Part shown: positions 7,934 through 17,184 of the stretch, one piece after another
Layout of the letters: every line of letters begins with the position of its first letter
How positions within the stretch are numbered: the first letter of the stretch is position 1
Notes under the pieces: generated by a model
The model's input: only the letters and a program-made list of their open reading frames with translations
What the model was told of the DNA's origin: nothing
Databases searched by the model: none
Program-made: the position numbers and the translations under genes
From: Gillisia marina
GTDB taxonomy: Bacteria; Bacteroidota; Bacteroidia; Flavobacteriales; Flavobacteriaceae
DNA length: 34,715 bases
Assembly: GCF_000258765.1 (NCBI RefSeq)
Contig: NZ_AJLT01000038.1
Location: 1 to 34,715, forward strand
Direction of reading: 5' to 3'

Positions 7934-8557
7934 TTATATTAAGGTTATTGCTCCTGTGCAAATAGAATAAACTCCACCAACAATTTTAATTTCTCCATTA
8001 TCTTCCATTTCCTTCAAGATTTCGCTTTTTTCACGAATTCTTTCAATGGTCATTTTTACATTATTTTCAATAACCTTCGCAACAAATTCCGGATTAGAAG
8101 AATTTCTTTCTCCATCTTCTTTTGTTCCTTCTACGGCTGGTTTAATATTGCTTAAAAGATGTGTAATATTTCCTAGTTTAACATCGTCGCAAGCTGCTTT
8201 AACAGCACCACAACTTTCATGACCTAAAACCATTACCAATTTAGAACCGGCTACTTTACAAGAATATTCCATACTCCCTAAGATATCTGTATTCTCGAAA
8301 TTTCCTGCCACACGTGCAACAAATAAATCTCCTACTCCTTGGTCGAAAATTGTCTCTACGGGTACTCGAGAATCTATACATCCTAAAACAACGGCTTTAG
8401 GCCACTGCCCTTCTACAGCTTGCTTTAATTGAGAGGAGTAATCCCGATCTAATGTTTTAGCACTTGTAAATCTTTTATTACCTTCTAAAAGGTCTTCTAA
8501 TACTGTTTGTGGAGTAAAATTTGTTTGCTTTTCTTTATTCACTATTGAAGTAATCAT
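7934..8557 (-). CDS. beta-carbonic anhydrase
   Basis: 207-aa enzyme interconverting CO2 and HCO3-. The beta-class zinc and active-site residues are all present: Cys60, Asp62 and Arg64 in CIDSRVP, then His113 and Cys116 in GHESCGAVK. There is no signal peptide, so it is cytoplasmic. It is the first gene of a pair with the SulP carrier (3-bp gap), and the two together would couple bicarbonate uptake with hydration/dehydration, for example to feed carboxylases or control pH. An imperfect hairpin lies in the leader. Confidence 0.95.
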   Translation of the reverse strand: MITSIVNKEKQTNFTPQTVLEDLLEGNKRFTSAKTLDRDYSSQLKQAVEGQWPKAVVLGCIDSRVPVETIFDQGVGDLFVARVAGNFENTDILGSMEYSCKVAGSKLVMVLGHESCGAVKAACDDVKLGNITHLLSNIKPAVEGTKEDGERNSSNPEFVAKVIENNVKMTIERIREKSEILKEMEDNGEIKIVGGVYSICTGAITLI

Positions 8558-8590
8558 ATCAAAATTTAATTTTAAAAATAATTTATAATT

Positions 8591-8618
8591 AGAATTTTTG
8601 GATCGTATCCAAAATTCT
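8591..8618. other. imperfect hairpin between the small membrane protein and carbonic anhydrase genes
   Basis: AGAATTTT and GGAT (with one extra T) pair with ATCC and AAAATTCT. There is no clean T-run on the minus strand, so this is as likely a 5'-leader structure as a terminator. Confidence 0.3.
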
Positions 8619-8651
8619 ATCTCTTTAATCTATAAAACTGAAAACTAGTAA

Positions 8652-8933
8652 TTAAACGCGGGGTGGTGGGGAAATAGGGTCAGGTATAAAACTTTTATCT
8701 ACCTGAACTGAACTCAAGGAAGTAGAGCTACTTTCGACTGATGTTACAGAATAATTACCAAACTCACTTTCGTCAAAGAATTCGGTTTTCTTATCCAGTT
8801 CAGTCGTATTATCCTTGGTGCCTTCTTCATCAATAAAAGAGATCTCAGTAGGATTATCTACCATGACCATTATAGATGGAGCTACAACATAGCCAACTAT
8901 AACAATTATTAATAAATAGGCGAAATTTTTCAT
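8652..8933 (-). CDS. small single-pass membrane protein
   Basis: 93-aa protein, not recognised. An N-terminal hydrophobic helix or uncleaved signal (about 4-26, YLLIIVIVGYVVAPSIMVMV) is followed by an acidic, Ser/Thr-rich region and a proline-rich end (PDPISPPPRV), so most of it should be periplasmic. A minus-strand -7 box TATTTTTG (8946-8939) lies 5 bases before the ATG. It is upstream of and co-oriented with carbonic anhydrase-SulP, 94 bp away, and may be an accessory of that pair; this is only positional. Confidence 0.6.
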   Translation of the reverse strand: MKNFAYLLIIVIVGYVVAPSIMVMVDNPTEISFIDEEGTKDNTTELDKKTEFFDESEFGNYSVTSVESSSTSLSSVQVDKSFIPDPISPPPRV

Positions 8934-8938
8934 AAATG

Positions 8939-8946
8939 CAAAAATA
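8939..8946 (-). promoter_or_regulatory. -7 element before the small membrane protein
   Basis: Minus-strand TATTTTTG matches TAnnTTTG immediately upstream of the ATG at 8933, implying a nearly leaderless message. No clear -33 TTG. Confidence 0.3.
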
Positions 8947-9014
8947 CTAAATACTAAGCACTATGGGAAATATAGGCATTTAAACTTATTGAAGGTGGGA
9001 TATAGGTAAAACTA

Positions 9015-9761
9015 TTAAAGAAATTTTACGGCAGATTCCAACATCCAGCCAGTAGAGCCATTTTCTAGCTCCAATTGCACCCAATCCTGGAACGTATTTA
9101 AAATTTGCACTTTTGTTCCCTCATGTAATAGGAAAAGTTCATTACCTCTTGGGTTTGGCTCATTTCTAACAGCAACTTCCTCAGCAAAAACAATTGCAAA
9201 CTCATTGTTCTCCGTAACATTTTTCAAATGAAAGGCAAAAATCAAGGAGATAAAGGCAATTACTACGGCTGTAATTGAAATGGTGAAAAACAAGCGTTTC
9301 CATTTACTGCCAAGGCTGAAATAATAAAGCAGAAATAAAATTGCGAAAATGGTCGCTCCAATGATTGCAATCCACGCCCATCCATTAAAACTAAATACTC
9401 CAATAATTCCATTTATAAAATTAGACAATCCAGATTTTGGCACCGCTTTAATATCGTCGACCACCATATTATTAGCAAATTCCAGATTGTTTTGAATCGT
9501 TTTGTCTCCAGGATCTAACAATAAAGCTTTTTCGTAATTATAAATACTTTCGGCTATATGATTGAGTTTATAGTGAGCATTTCCTAGGTTGAAATATAAC
9601 TCTGCCGATTCTTCTCCATTTTTAAGCACTTCGGTGTATCGGCTTACAGCTTCAGGATAATCCCCATCATTATAGGCTTCATTAGCTTTTTCAAATAAAG
9701 CATTGCTCTGCCCCATCATTGGAGCACAAATTAAAAGGAAGAGGAAGAAAATTCTTTTCAT
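9015..9761 (-). CDS. batE: BatE: TPR and SH3-domain protein of the aerotolerance operon
   Basis: 248-aa protein, last gene of the Bat operon. It has a signal peptide (about 1-19), TPR repeats (about 20-95, NLGNAHYKLNHIAESIYNYE), two hydrophobic segments (about 125-150 and 160-180) and a C-terminal bacterial SH3 domain (about 190-248, ending GWMLESAVKFL). In Bacteroides the Bat proteins form an inner-membrane complex linked to oxygen and oxidative-stress tolerance. It begins 2 bp after batD. There is no clear terminator behind it. Confidence 0.85.
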   Translation of the reverse strand: MKRIFFLFLLICAPMMGQSNALFEKANEAYNDGDYPEAVSRYTEVLKNGEESAELYFNLGNAHYKLNHIAESIYNYEKALLLDPGDKTIQNNLEFANNMVVDDIKAVPKSGLSNFINGIIGVFSFNGWAWIAIIGATIFAILFLLYYFSLGSKWKRLFFTISITAVVIAFISLIFAFHLKNVTENNEFAIVFAEEVAVRNEPNPRGNELFLLHEGTKVQILNTFQDWVQLELENGSTGWMLESAVKFL

Positions 9762-9763
9762 GC

Positions 9764-11521
9764 TTATAATTGTTTATCTAATGCTGAAATGCTAGTTGCG
9801 GCTTTTTCGTAATCCTGATTCATCGAAACACTGGACGAAGGAGCATACCTTGCAAACTCACAGCTTTCTACAAGAGAAATAAACTCTTTGCTGGTTTCAG
9901 GATCCACATTCTTCTCGCTTAATAGTGAGGAAATCTTTTCCTTGCTCATTTCGTTGGTCTGAATATGCAACTTAGCTTTCAAATAATTGTGCAACGCCCG
10001 CTCCAATGCAATATAAAATGCCTTTTGATCTCCTAAATTATTCTTAGCCTCAGAAAGGTATTTCTTTGCAAGACGATTCGCTTTTTTAATCTTTTTACCC
10101 TGTATATCTTCAGCCATCTCTCGTCTCTTTTTCCCGAGAATAATTCCTAAAAACACAACAGCAATTGGGAGCGATAGAAAAGTCCAAAATAATGTTGAAC
10201 CCAAAAAAGGACCGGAATTAATTGGCTTTAGATTAGTGCTTAACTTGATATATTCGAACTGTTTTCCGGTGGCTTCCACTGGAAGTTTGTTCACATTATT
10301 CCCTGTTGAAAAAGCCGAATTAGCCGGAGGTGCCGATACTTCCAACAAAATTTCTTCAGCATTGATGGTTTTATAACTTTTACTTCTTAGATCGAAATAA
10401 GAAAACGACAAGGCAGGAATAGGGAAATTACCTTTTTGATTAGGCACTACAGTATACGTATCTGCAATTCTCCCTTGAGTTCCATTCAAATCTGTTCGTA
10501 CATTTTCAATGCGTTCCGGTTCGTATAATTCTATAGAATTGGGCACTTCCAGCTTTGGAAGATCAAAGAGTTTTAAATTCCCTTTTCCCGAAACCTGTAC
10601 TTTTAACGTTAAAGATTCCGTAGCAGCTAATTTGGTCTTACTAGATGTTACCTTAAAATCAAAATCTCCAACGGCTCCTGTAAAATTCGCCGGTTTATTT
10701 GCGAGTGGCAATGGCTTTACATTAATTGTTCTTTTACCTGCAGTAACCGTTTTATCCACGGTTGTATACAATCTGCCGCCAAATATATCTCGTCTTTCAC
10801 TTGGCACATCTACAGATACAGATAGTGCCAAGGGTTGTATTTCCAGTTCTCCTGTTTTTTGAGGATATAAAATAGTTTTTCTAAGCACCACATACCTATA
10901 AGGTTCTCCCTCATAAGTTCCAGATTCAATTTTTAACTGCCTAATGTCTATATTCTGACTCCAAAAATCGCTGTAAACCGGGCTATCCATTTCCCGCCAA
11001 TTGCTCACGCTCACTAATGGACTTACATATAATTTATAAACCACCGTGATGGCTTCATTCAAAAACGGATTGGAATCGGAAATTTCGGCGACTAGATGAA
11101 GGTTTTCTGAAGCTACAAAGTCCGAATTGTTCCCATCTTTAGGAGTTTCTACCGCAGCCGTAACCTCAACCTGAATTGGGGTTGTCTTATAAACATCGTC
11201 GTCTATGGTGATCTCGGCCTGCCCTATCGTGAATTTTCCTCGAGAGGTTGGTGCGAGAAAATAACTATAGGTTTTAGAATAGGTGCGTTTTCCATTGATC
11301 CAGCTGTTGCTAACCGCCTGATTAGGCCCTCCAACAACAGTAAATCCTTTAAAAGAAGGCGGGTTAAAATTGTCCCCATCTTTATTCATTTCAAAATCTA
11401 TTCGCAGGCGTTCATTAACACCTAACTTATTCTTGCTCGCTTTGGCTTCAAACTTCACCTGAGCAACAGAAATCGTAGAGATCGCTAGAAAAAACGACAG
11501 TATGATTATTCTTAATTTCAT
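9764..11521 (-). CDS. batD: BatD: oxygen tolerance family protein
   Basis: 585-aa exported protein with a signal peptide (about 1-20, ending in SVAQ), several Ig-like beta-rich modules in the periplasm (about 25-430), one membrane helix (about 440-465) and a cytoplasmic helical tail with LAKKYLSEAKNNL and LHNYLKAKL. This is the layout of the BatD family. It is 2 bp from batE and 37 bp from batC. BatD probably scaffolds the BatA/BatB vWA proteins; that role is inferred from the family. Confidence 0.9.
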   Translation of the reverse strand: MKLRIIILSFFLAISTISVAQVKFEAKASKNKLGVNERLRIDFEMNKDGDNFNPPSFKGFTVVGGPNQAVSNSWINGKRTYSKTYSYFLAPTSRGKFTIGQAEITIDDDVYKTTPIQVEVTAAVETPKDGNNSDFVASENLHLVAEISDSNPFLNEAITVVYKLYVSPLVSVSNWREMDSPVYSDFWSQNIDIRQLKIESGTYEGEPYRYVVLRKTILYPQKTGELEIQPLALSVSVDVPSERRDIFGGRLYTTVDKTVTAGKRTINVKPLPLANKPANFTGAVGDFDFKVTSSKTKLAATESLTLKVQVSGKGNLKLFDLPKLEVPNSIELYEPERIENVRTDLNGTQGRIADTYTVVPNQKGNFPIPALSFSYFDLRSKSYKTINAEEILLEVSAPPANSAFSTGNNVNKLPVEATGKQFEYIKLSTNLKPINSGPFLGSTLFWTFLSLPIAVVFLGIILGKKRREMAEDIQGKKIKKANRLAKKYLSEAKNNLGDQKAFYIALERALHNYLKAKLHIQTNEMSKEKISSLLSEKNVDPETSKEFISLVESCEFARYAPSSSVSMNQDYEKAATSISALDKQL

Positions 11522-11558
11522 TCTTTAATGCTCTTTTTTATCGAGTTCTTTATTCTTG

Positions 11559-12458
11559 CTACCAGTCCTTGGCTGTTTTTGTTTTTGCTCCTTTTGCCTT
11601 TTCAGCATTTATTTTATCCTGAACCTTTTTCTCTTCATTGTTCATGGCTTCCAATAAATTTTTTATTTGCTGAGGAGAAAGTTGTCCCGGTTGAGGCTGC
11701 TGTGGTTGCTCTTTTTCCTGTTCACCCTTCTCGTCTTTTTGCTCTTTTTCATTCTTTGGCTCACCTTTATCATCCTGCTTCTCAGGTTCTTTTTTAGGCT
11801 CCTCTTCCTTATCTCCTCCTTCATTCTCTTTATTATCGCCTTGCTCTTTTTTATCCTTTTCTCCTTGATCGTCCTCTTTCTTGTCCTTATTCTGATCTTC
11901 TTTTTCCTGCTCTTTATCTTTTTGATCGTCCTTCTTATCGTCCTGATCTTTATTTTCTTGTTGCTCTTTTTCCAACATCTTCTTAGCTAAGGCCAAATTG
12001 TATCTGGTTTCTTCATCTGTCGGGATATTTCTCAACGCATTTTTATAAGCCGCTATTGCTTCAGCATACTTTTTATGCTCCATATAGGAGTTGCCCATAT
12101 TATGAAAAACATCATGCTTCTCTTCCTTTGTTTCTGCCACTTTTGCAGCCTCTTTGTATCTGGAAGTAGCTTGTGCAGGCTTCTCTTTTCCGTAGTACAT
12201 ATTGGCCATATTATATCTGGCTTTTGTACTAGTTTCATTTTTTGAAACCGCTTTTCTATAGGAAGCTTCTGCGGAAGAAAAATCGTTTTCTCCCAATTCT
12301 TCTTCGGCAGTTTTTAAGATCTTATTGGTTTCCCTATCCAATTTTTTATCGTTCTCCTGAAGCGTTTGAGCTTGCAAACCTAAAGACAACAAGAAAAAGC
12401 CCATCAAAAATAAATTGATGCGCGAAGGGGTTAAATGAATTATGAAAAAGTGCTTCAT
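11559..12458 (-). CDS. batC: BatC: TPR protein with a long charged tail
   Basis: 299-aa exported protein with a signal peptide (about 12-30), TPR repeats (about 45-165, YNMANMYYGKEKPAQA and HNMGNSYMEHKKYAEA), then a roughly 80-residue low-complexity linker of Lys, Glu, Asp and Gln (about 168-250), and a C-terminal LSPQQIKNLLEAMNNEE segment. This matches BatC of Bacteroidota. Its ATG is 1 base after the batB stop. The linker is so rich in purine codons that the opposite strand shows a spurious hydrophobic ORF. Confidence 0.88.
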   Translation of the reverse strand: MKHFFIIHLTPSRINLFLMGFFLLSLGLQAQTLQENDKKLDRETNKILKTAEEELGENDFSSAEASYRKAVSKNETSTKARYNMANMYYGKEKPAQATSRYKEAAKVAETKEEKHDVFHNMGNSYMEHKKYAEAIAAYKNALRNIPTDEETRYNLALAKKMLEKEQQENKDQDDKKDDQKDKEQEKEDQNKDKKEDDQGEKDKKEQGDNKENEGGDKEEEPKKEPEKQDDKGEPKNEKEQKDEKGEQEKEQPQQPQPGQLSPQQIKNLLEAMNNEEKKVQDKINAEKAKGAKTKTAKDW

Positions 12459-12459
12459 C

Positions 12460-13499
12460 TTAATTTTTATGTTCGTTAAACAGATTCAATCTTTTGATCC
12501 ATCTTGTTTTTCGCTCAAATAAAAACACATCTAAAAGCAGCAACAATATTGCCAATCCCAAAAACCACTGAAATTGTGACTGATAATCTGCAAATTGTTT
12601 CGCTTCAAACTCGGTTTTATCTAACTTCTGAAGGCTTTCTGTCACTTTTTCCAATACTGAATTTGTGACATTCCCTTGAATATATTCTCCATCGGCATCA
12701 TCTGCAATTTCCTTTAAGGTATTTTCATTCAGCTTTGTGATTACCGTCTCTCCATTCTGATCTTTTTTATAAGATTGAATCACGCCATTCCTCTTAATCG
12801 GGATTGGCCCGCCTTTAATAGAACCTACTCCAATGGTAAAGATACGTATCCCTTTTTCGGCAGCTTCTTTTGCCACATTTCCAATATCCCCTTCATGATC
12901 TTCCCCGTCACTGATGATAAAAAGCACTTTGCTGGTGGCATCTTCTTCATTGAAATATGTTGAAGAAAGTTCGATCGCTTCTTTGATAGCGGTTCCTTGA
13001 GAAGAAACCATATCGGTATTCATAGCCTGCAAAAACATTTTAGCCGAAGCATAATCTGTAGTAATTGGAAGCTGCGGGAAAGCACTTCCTGCATAGGCGA
13101 TAATACCAATTCTATCGCTCGCCAAATTATTGATGATCTGAGTGACCAATTGTTTAGATTTTTCCAATCTGTTTGGAGCAACATCTTCTGCCTCCATACT
13201 TTTAGAAACATCTATAGCGAAAACAATATCCACCCCTTCCCTAGTCACCGTTTCCATTTTGGTTCCTATTTTAGGATTTACCAAGGCAAAGATTAAACAG
13301 CAAATGCCAATAATAATAAACTGAATTTTAACCAAGCCTTAAAAACAGACTTATCGGGAGTGAGCTGTTCCAGCATTTCCGGACTCGCAAAATGCTTTTG
13401 CTTGGATTTTCTCCAAAATAACAAGCCAATAAAAAGAACTATCAATGCCGGAATGATCAGCAATAACCAGAAAAATTTTTCGTCTTCTAAAATATACAT
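12460..13499 (-). pseudogene. batB: BatB: vWA-domain membrane protein, frameshifted
   Basis: Two overlapping frames make up one BatB. The N-terminal part (13499 down to 13293) starts MYILEDEKFFWLLL and carries the first membrane helix and the loop to the second. The second frame, from about 13300 to 12460, carries helix 2 (LIFALVNPKIGTK), the vWA domain with MIDAS motif DVSKS and SDGEDHEG, and the last membrane helix. Restoring one base near 13296-13303 joins them into about 346 aa, the normal length. No disabling change is seen elsewhere. It may be a sequencing error, since the rest of the operon is intact. Confidence 0.85.
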
Positions 13500-13541
13500 C
13501 TGTGTTCCTTTATAAATGTGAGAATTAGCTCCTGCTTTTCT

Positions 13542-14546
13542 CTAAATAAAACTTCTAAAAATCGTGAACCTCAAAAATAATTCCAGCAGCAATAAGAATC
13601 CGGCGATTAACACCAACATTCTAAAATTCTCCTGATAATTATAGTATTTAAATTCTTCTACTTCGGTTTTTTCCAGACTATCAATTTCTTCATAGATATC
13701 TTCCAACTTCTTATTATTGGTAGCTCTAAAATATTTTCCTCCGGTGGTACGCGCAATTTCTTTCAGCAAATCTTCGTCAATTTCAACTTTCTGATTCCCG
13801 TATTGGAAATTTCCATTGGGCAAAATACCAATTGGCGAAAGCGCCATTCCATTGCTTCCCACCCCAATAGTATATACTTTTATGCCATATTCAACAGCCA
13901 ATTCGCTTGCTATCTTAGGATCTATAAATCCGGCATTGTTCACTCCATCTGTTAATAAAATAATCACTTTACTTAAAGCTTTGCTGTCTTTGATCCTGTT
14001 AACCGATGTTGCCAAACCCATTCCAATAGCGGTTCCATTTACCAAAACCGGACTATAATCTATATCTTTTAAGGAACTTAATACGACAGCCTTATCGCTG
14101 GTAATCGGGGTTTTCGTAAAGCTTTCTCCTGCATATTGCACCAATCCAATTCTATCTGTTGGTCTGCCCTTAATAAATTCACTAGCCACTTCTTTCAAGG
14201 CTTCCAATCTATTTGGTTTAAGATCGCGAGCCAACATACTTGCGGAGACATCTATTGCCAATACTATATCTATCCCTTCTGTAGAAGTGGTTTTTGTTGA
14301 AATGTCTGTAGTTCTAGGTCTCGCCATTGCAACGATTAGAAAAGCTAAAGCAGCTAAACGCAGGATAAATAACCCATGTTTTAGGTATGGCAACACACTA
14401 CGGTTCTTTTTAAAACCTTGGATGCTGGACATCTTTAAGGAAGCCTGTAGTTTATCCCGTTTCCAAAAATACCAAACCGCTGCTATTGGTAATAAAACCA
14501 AAAGCCAGAAAAACTCCGGATTCTCAAATGTGAAATTGTCAAACAT
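13542..14546 (-). CDS. batA: BatA: vWA-domain membrane protein
   Basis: 334-aa protein with two N-terminal membrane helices (about 11-28 and 57-75), a periplasmic vWA domain with MIDAS DVSAS (99-103) and LTDGVNN, and a C-terminal helix. This is the BatA/BatB fold seen in Bacteroidota Bat operons, where it is proposed to bind metal and protein partners at the membrane. The ATG overlaps the upstream stop by one base (TAATG); batB follows after 42 bp. Confidence 0.9.
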   Translation of the reverse strand: MFDNFTFENPEFFWLLVLLPIAAVWYFWKRDKLQASLKMSSIQGFKKNRSVLPYLKHGLFILRLAALAFLIVAMARPRTTDISTKTTSTEGIDIVLAIDVSASMLARDLKPNRLEALKEVASEFIKGRPTDRIGLVQYAGESFTKTPITSDKAVVLSSLKDIDYSPVLVNGTAIGMGLATSVNRIKDSKALSKVIILLTDGVNNAGFIDPKIASELAVEYGIKVYTIGVGSNGMALSPIGILPNGNFQYGNQKVEIDEDLLKEIARTTGGKYFRATNNKKLEDIYEEIDSLEKTEVEEFKYYNYQENFRMLVLIAGFLLLLELFLRFTIFRSFI

Positions 14547-16240
14547 TAATTTGTGGTTTTTTCAAATTCAACGGAATTGATTATTCTATTTGCAATCTCA
14601 TCCGCATACGCATCCTGCTCGTTATAGATCACAGTTATTTGCTGAAAACCGCCATTTACCGCAAAATTCAGAATGATATATTTTTTATTAATGCTTCTAT
14701 CCTTTTTCGGAATTTCCATTTCTAATGTTCCGAAGACTTTTACTCCCTCTACCCCTTCCAAAGTGATATAAGTTTCATCTTTTGTGATAATATTCTTAGC
14801 CCCTTTCTTTTCCAAGTTGGCATAAACACCTTCCACCGCAGTATCCAATTCAAATTTCACACCTTCTTGAAATCTTACTGTACTTAAAACCACGTACAGC
14901 TCTTCTTCCAGCATCCCATCGATAAAAGTTTCATTGCCAACCAACATTTCCTTGGCTTCATTTGGCATATCTATCTCGCCACGTTTAAGGACTCGCGGAG
15001 TAATAATGCTCACCGATGGATCTCCATATTCACTTTGGATCCACTCGCCATCCAGTAATTCTTTTGTTGGATTGCCACCAAAAAAGTCTACCAAATAATC
15101 ATAGCCTTTCGTGTTTACCAAAATGGTTCCAACGATGAAAATTAAAACCAATCCTGCAAGTGAGGCAGTAATAATCTTCTTCTTTTTCCTCTTTTTTAAC
15201 TGAAGTTGTCTGTATTCTTCATCTTTTAGTAATTCCTCTTCTGTAGGCTCAGGAATTGCGGCCTTTGTATCTATAATTACATGTTCAATCTTAGATCTAT
15301 CGCTTTTAGCGGTAATAATATCCGGCTTCGTATTGGCAAATTTTGCGAGATCGGCACGTTGAAGGATCACCTGAAGATCTGTAATTGTTTGTTCACTTAA
15401 CTTGAGCTCTCCAGTTTCTTTTTTGATTTCCAAGAAATGAATAAGCTCTGAAGTGGTACTTTCCATTGCGCGTAAATGCACCTCATCTTCTATATATCGT
15501 CTTACCGCTTCGGTTAATTTTGAATAGTATTCCTTGGTTTGCCTATTTTCCAATAAATGAGATTTATCCAATTGCTCCAATTCAAATAAAGCCCTTTCAT
15601 AGGGTGGTAATTCTTTAATTGCAGCATCTCTTTTCTTTTTTCTTCGGATAAAATAAAAGGCAACTCCTGCTAATATCAATATTCCCAACACCCACCAAAT
15701 CCAGTTTGGAATTTCAAAACCGGAAGGCACTTCCATGGCCGGTTTTATAGGAAACATTTTTTGTTTGGTAGTATCTACCACCACATCGGCAACCTCCACC
15801 TGAAAAGAATCGGTTAAAAAGGGCCTTTCATTTATTAAAATTCGTTGCTGCGGAATGGTATAACTCCCCGAATCAAACTGAGTTAAATAATATTCTTTAA
15901 GTAATCTGAATCTATTTTCTATTCTGGAAGTATCGGCAGCTAAAGATTCCACTACTTCTAAAGGATTAAAGCTTGCTCCTTCCGGAAAAACCACCAATGC
16001 TGTTGAATCTGCTTCAACAGAGATCTGATATTTTATTTGCTCTCCAATTTTTATGGAAGTCGAATCTATTCCGGCAGAAATTTTCGGATTTTGAGCAAAA
16101 GAATTCAAAGATGAAAATAAGAGCAATCCGAAAAATGTCATTTTTCCGAAGCCTTTCGCTACACTGAAAATATTAAAAATATAAGCCCGTTGCATAGTAA
16201 GTAAACCGAACTTTCTAAATGTTGAATATTTTTTTGTCAT
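14546..16240 (-). CDS. BatD-like two-TM protein between DUF58 and batA
   Basis: 564-aa exported membrane protein. An N-terminal signal segment ends near residue 49 (SLNSFAQ). Then comes a periplasmic beta-rich part, a TM helix (about 180-198, WIWWVLGILILAG), a cytoplasmic helical part with ERALFELEQLDKSHL and YYSKLTEAVRRYIEDE (BatD/DUF4381-like), a second TM helix preceded by KKRKKKK (about 365-385), and a C-terminal exported domain of about 170 residues. The last domain is not recognised. It is 9 bp after the DUF58 gene. Earlier starts are possible only upstream; in-frame ATGs at codons 16 and 34 are alternatives. Confidence 0.75.
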   Translation of the reverse strand: MTKKYSTFRKFGLLTMQRAYIFNIFSVAKGFGKMTFFGLLLFSSLNSFAQNPKISAGIDSTSIKIGEQIKYQISVEADSTALVVFPEGASFNPLEVVESLAADTSRIENRFRLLKEYYLTQFDSGSYTIPQQRILINERPFLTDSFQVEVADVVVDTTKQKMFPIKPAMEVPSGFEIPNWIWWVLGILILAGVAFYFIRRKKKRDAAIKELPPYERALFELEQLDKSHLLENRQTKEYYSKLTEAVRRYIEDEVHLRAMESTTSELIHFLEIKKETGELKLSEQTITDLQVILQRADLAKFANTKPDIITAKSDRSKIEHVIIDTKAAIPEPTEEELLKDEEYRQLQLKKRKKKKIITASLAGLVLIFIVGTILVNTKGYDYLVDFFGGNPTKELLDGEWIQSEYGDPSVSIITPRVLKRGEIDMPNEAKEMLVGNETFIDGMLEEELYVVLSTVRFQEGVKFELDTAVEGVYANLEKKGAKNIITKDETYITLEGVEGVKVFGTLEMEIPKKDRSINKKYIILNFAVNGGFQQITVIYNEQDAYADEIANRIINSVEFEKTTN

Positions 16241-16249
16241 TATAAATCC

Positions 16250-17116
16250 TTAGCCTCTTCTTTTAAAATATCCCAACAATTTTTTCACATAACTTTCATC
16301 TACTCGAGCATTTATAGTGCCCGCACCACTTTTATTAAAGCTATCTTTAAAATAATCTTCACGCTCTCTAAAATATTTAGCATATGCGGTTCTAACAGAT
16401 TTAGCGCCGGTGTTCACCATCATCATCTCTCCGGTCTCTCCATCTAACATTTGTACCAACCCAAGATTAGGAATTTCCTCTTCACGCGCATCGTAAATTC
16501 GAATCCCGGTAACGTCGTGCTTTCCGCTAAGGATTTTTAAAGTTTGCTGATAGCCATCTGTCATAAAATCTGAAAGCACAAAAATGATCGCTTTCTTTTT
16601 CATCACATTACTCACATATTTAAGAGCTTCAACTAGATCTGTCTTTCTGCCTTTAGGTTCAAATTCAAGCAATTCCCGAATAATTCGAAGCACATGAGAT
16701 CTTCCCTTTTTCGGCGGAATAAATAATTCCATTTGATCTGAAAATAACAACAAACCAATTTTATCATTGTTTTGAGTGGCCGAAAATGCTAAAGTCGCAG
16801 CGATTTCAGTAACAATTTCTTTTTTAGACTGTTGGCTCGTTCCAAAAAATTCAGATCCGGAAATATCCACCACCAACATCATGGTTAACTCTCGCTCTTC
16901 CTCGAAAACCTTTACAAAAGGCTCATTATATCTAGCGGTAACATTCCAATCTATACTTCGCACATCATCACCAAATTGATAACTCCGAACTTCACTAAAA
17001 GTCATCCCTCGACCTTTAAAGGTAGAATGATATTCGCCGCCAAACACGTGATTGCTCAAGCGTCTGGTCTTGATCTCAATTTTTCGGACTTTCTTAAGGA
17101 GTTCTTTGGTATCCAT
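16250..17116 (-). CDS. DUF58 domain protein of the Bat/MoxR operon
   Basis: 288-aa cytoplasmic protein with the DUF58 signature YQFGDDVRSIDWNVTAR (about 46-62) followed by a vWA-like fold with the MIDAS sequence DISGS. DUF58 genes almost always follow moxR and precede vWA genes, as here. The protein is thought to be a substrate or partner of the MoxR ATPase at the membrane. It lies 68 bp after moxR and 9 bp before the BatD-like gene. Confidence 0.9.
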   Translation of the reverse strand: MDTKELLKKVRKIEIKTRRLSNHVFGGEYHSTFKGRGMTFSEVRSYQFGDDVRSIDWNVTARYNEPFVKVFEEERELTMMLVVDISGSEFFGTSQQSKKEIVTEIAATLAFSATQNNDKIGLLLFSDQMELFIPPKKGRSHVLRIIRELLEFEPKGRKTDLVEALKYVSNVMKKKAIIFVLSDFMTDGYQQTLKILSGKHDVTGIRIYDAREEEIPNLGLVQMLDGETGEMMMVNTGAKSVRTAYAKYFREREDYFKDSFNKSGAGTINARVDESYVKKLLGYFKRRG

Positions 17117-17184
17117 AGCTTTTAAAGCTCTGATGAATGTGGAATAAGATTATTTTTTGGAAGGTGTGTTATTTAAAAATCATT

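Noticed and set aside
11667-11990. Plus-strand ORF encoding a very hydrophobic protein opposite batC
   Set aside because: It is the antisense of the Lys/Glu/Asp/Gln linker of BatC; purine-rich codons read backwards give Leu/Phe/Ile. No independent support.
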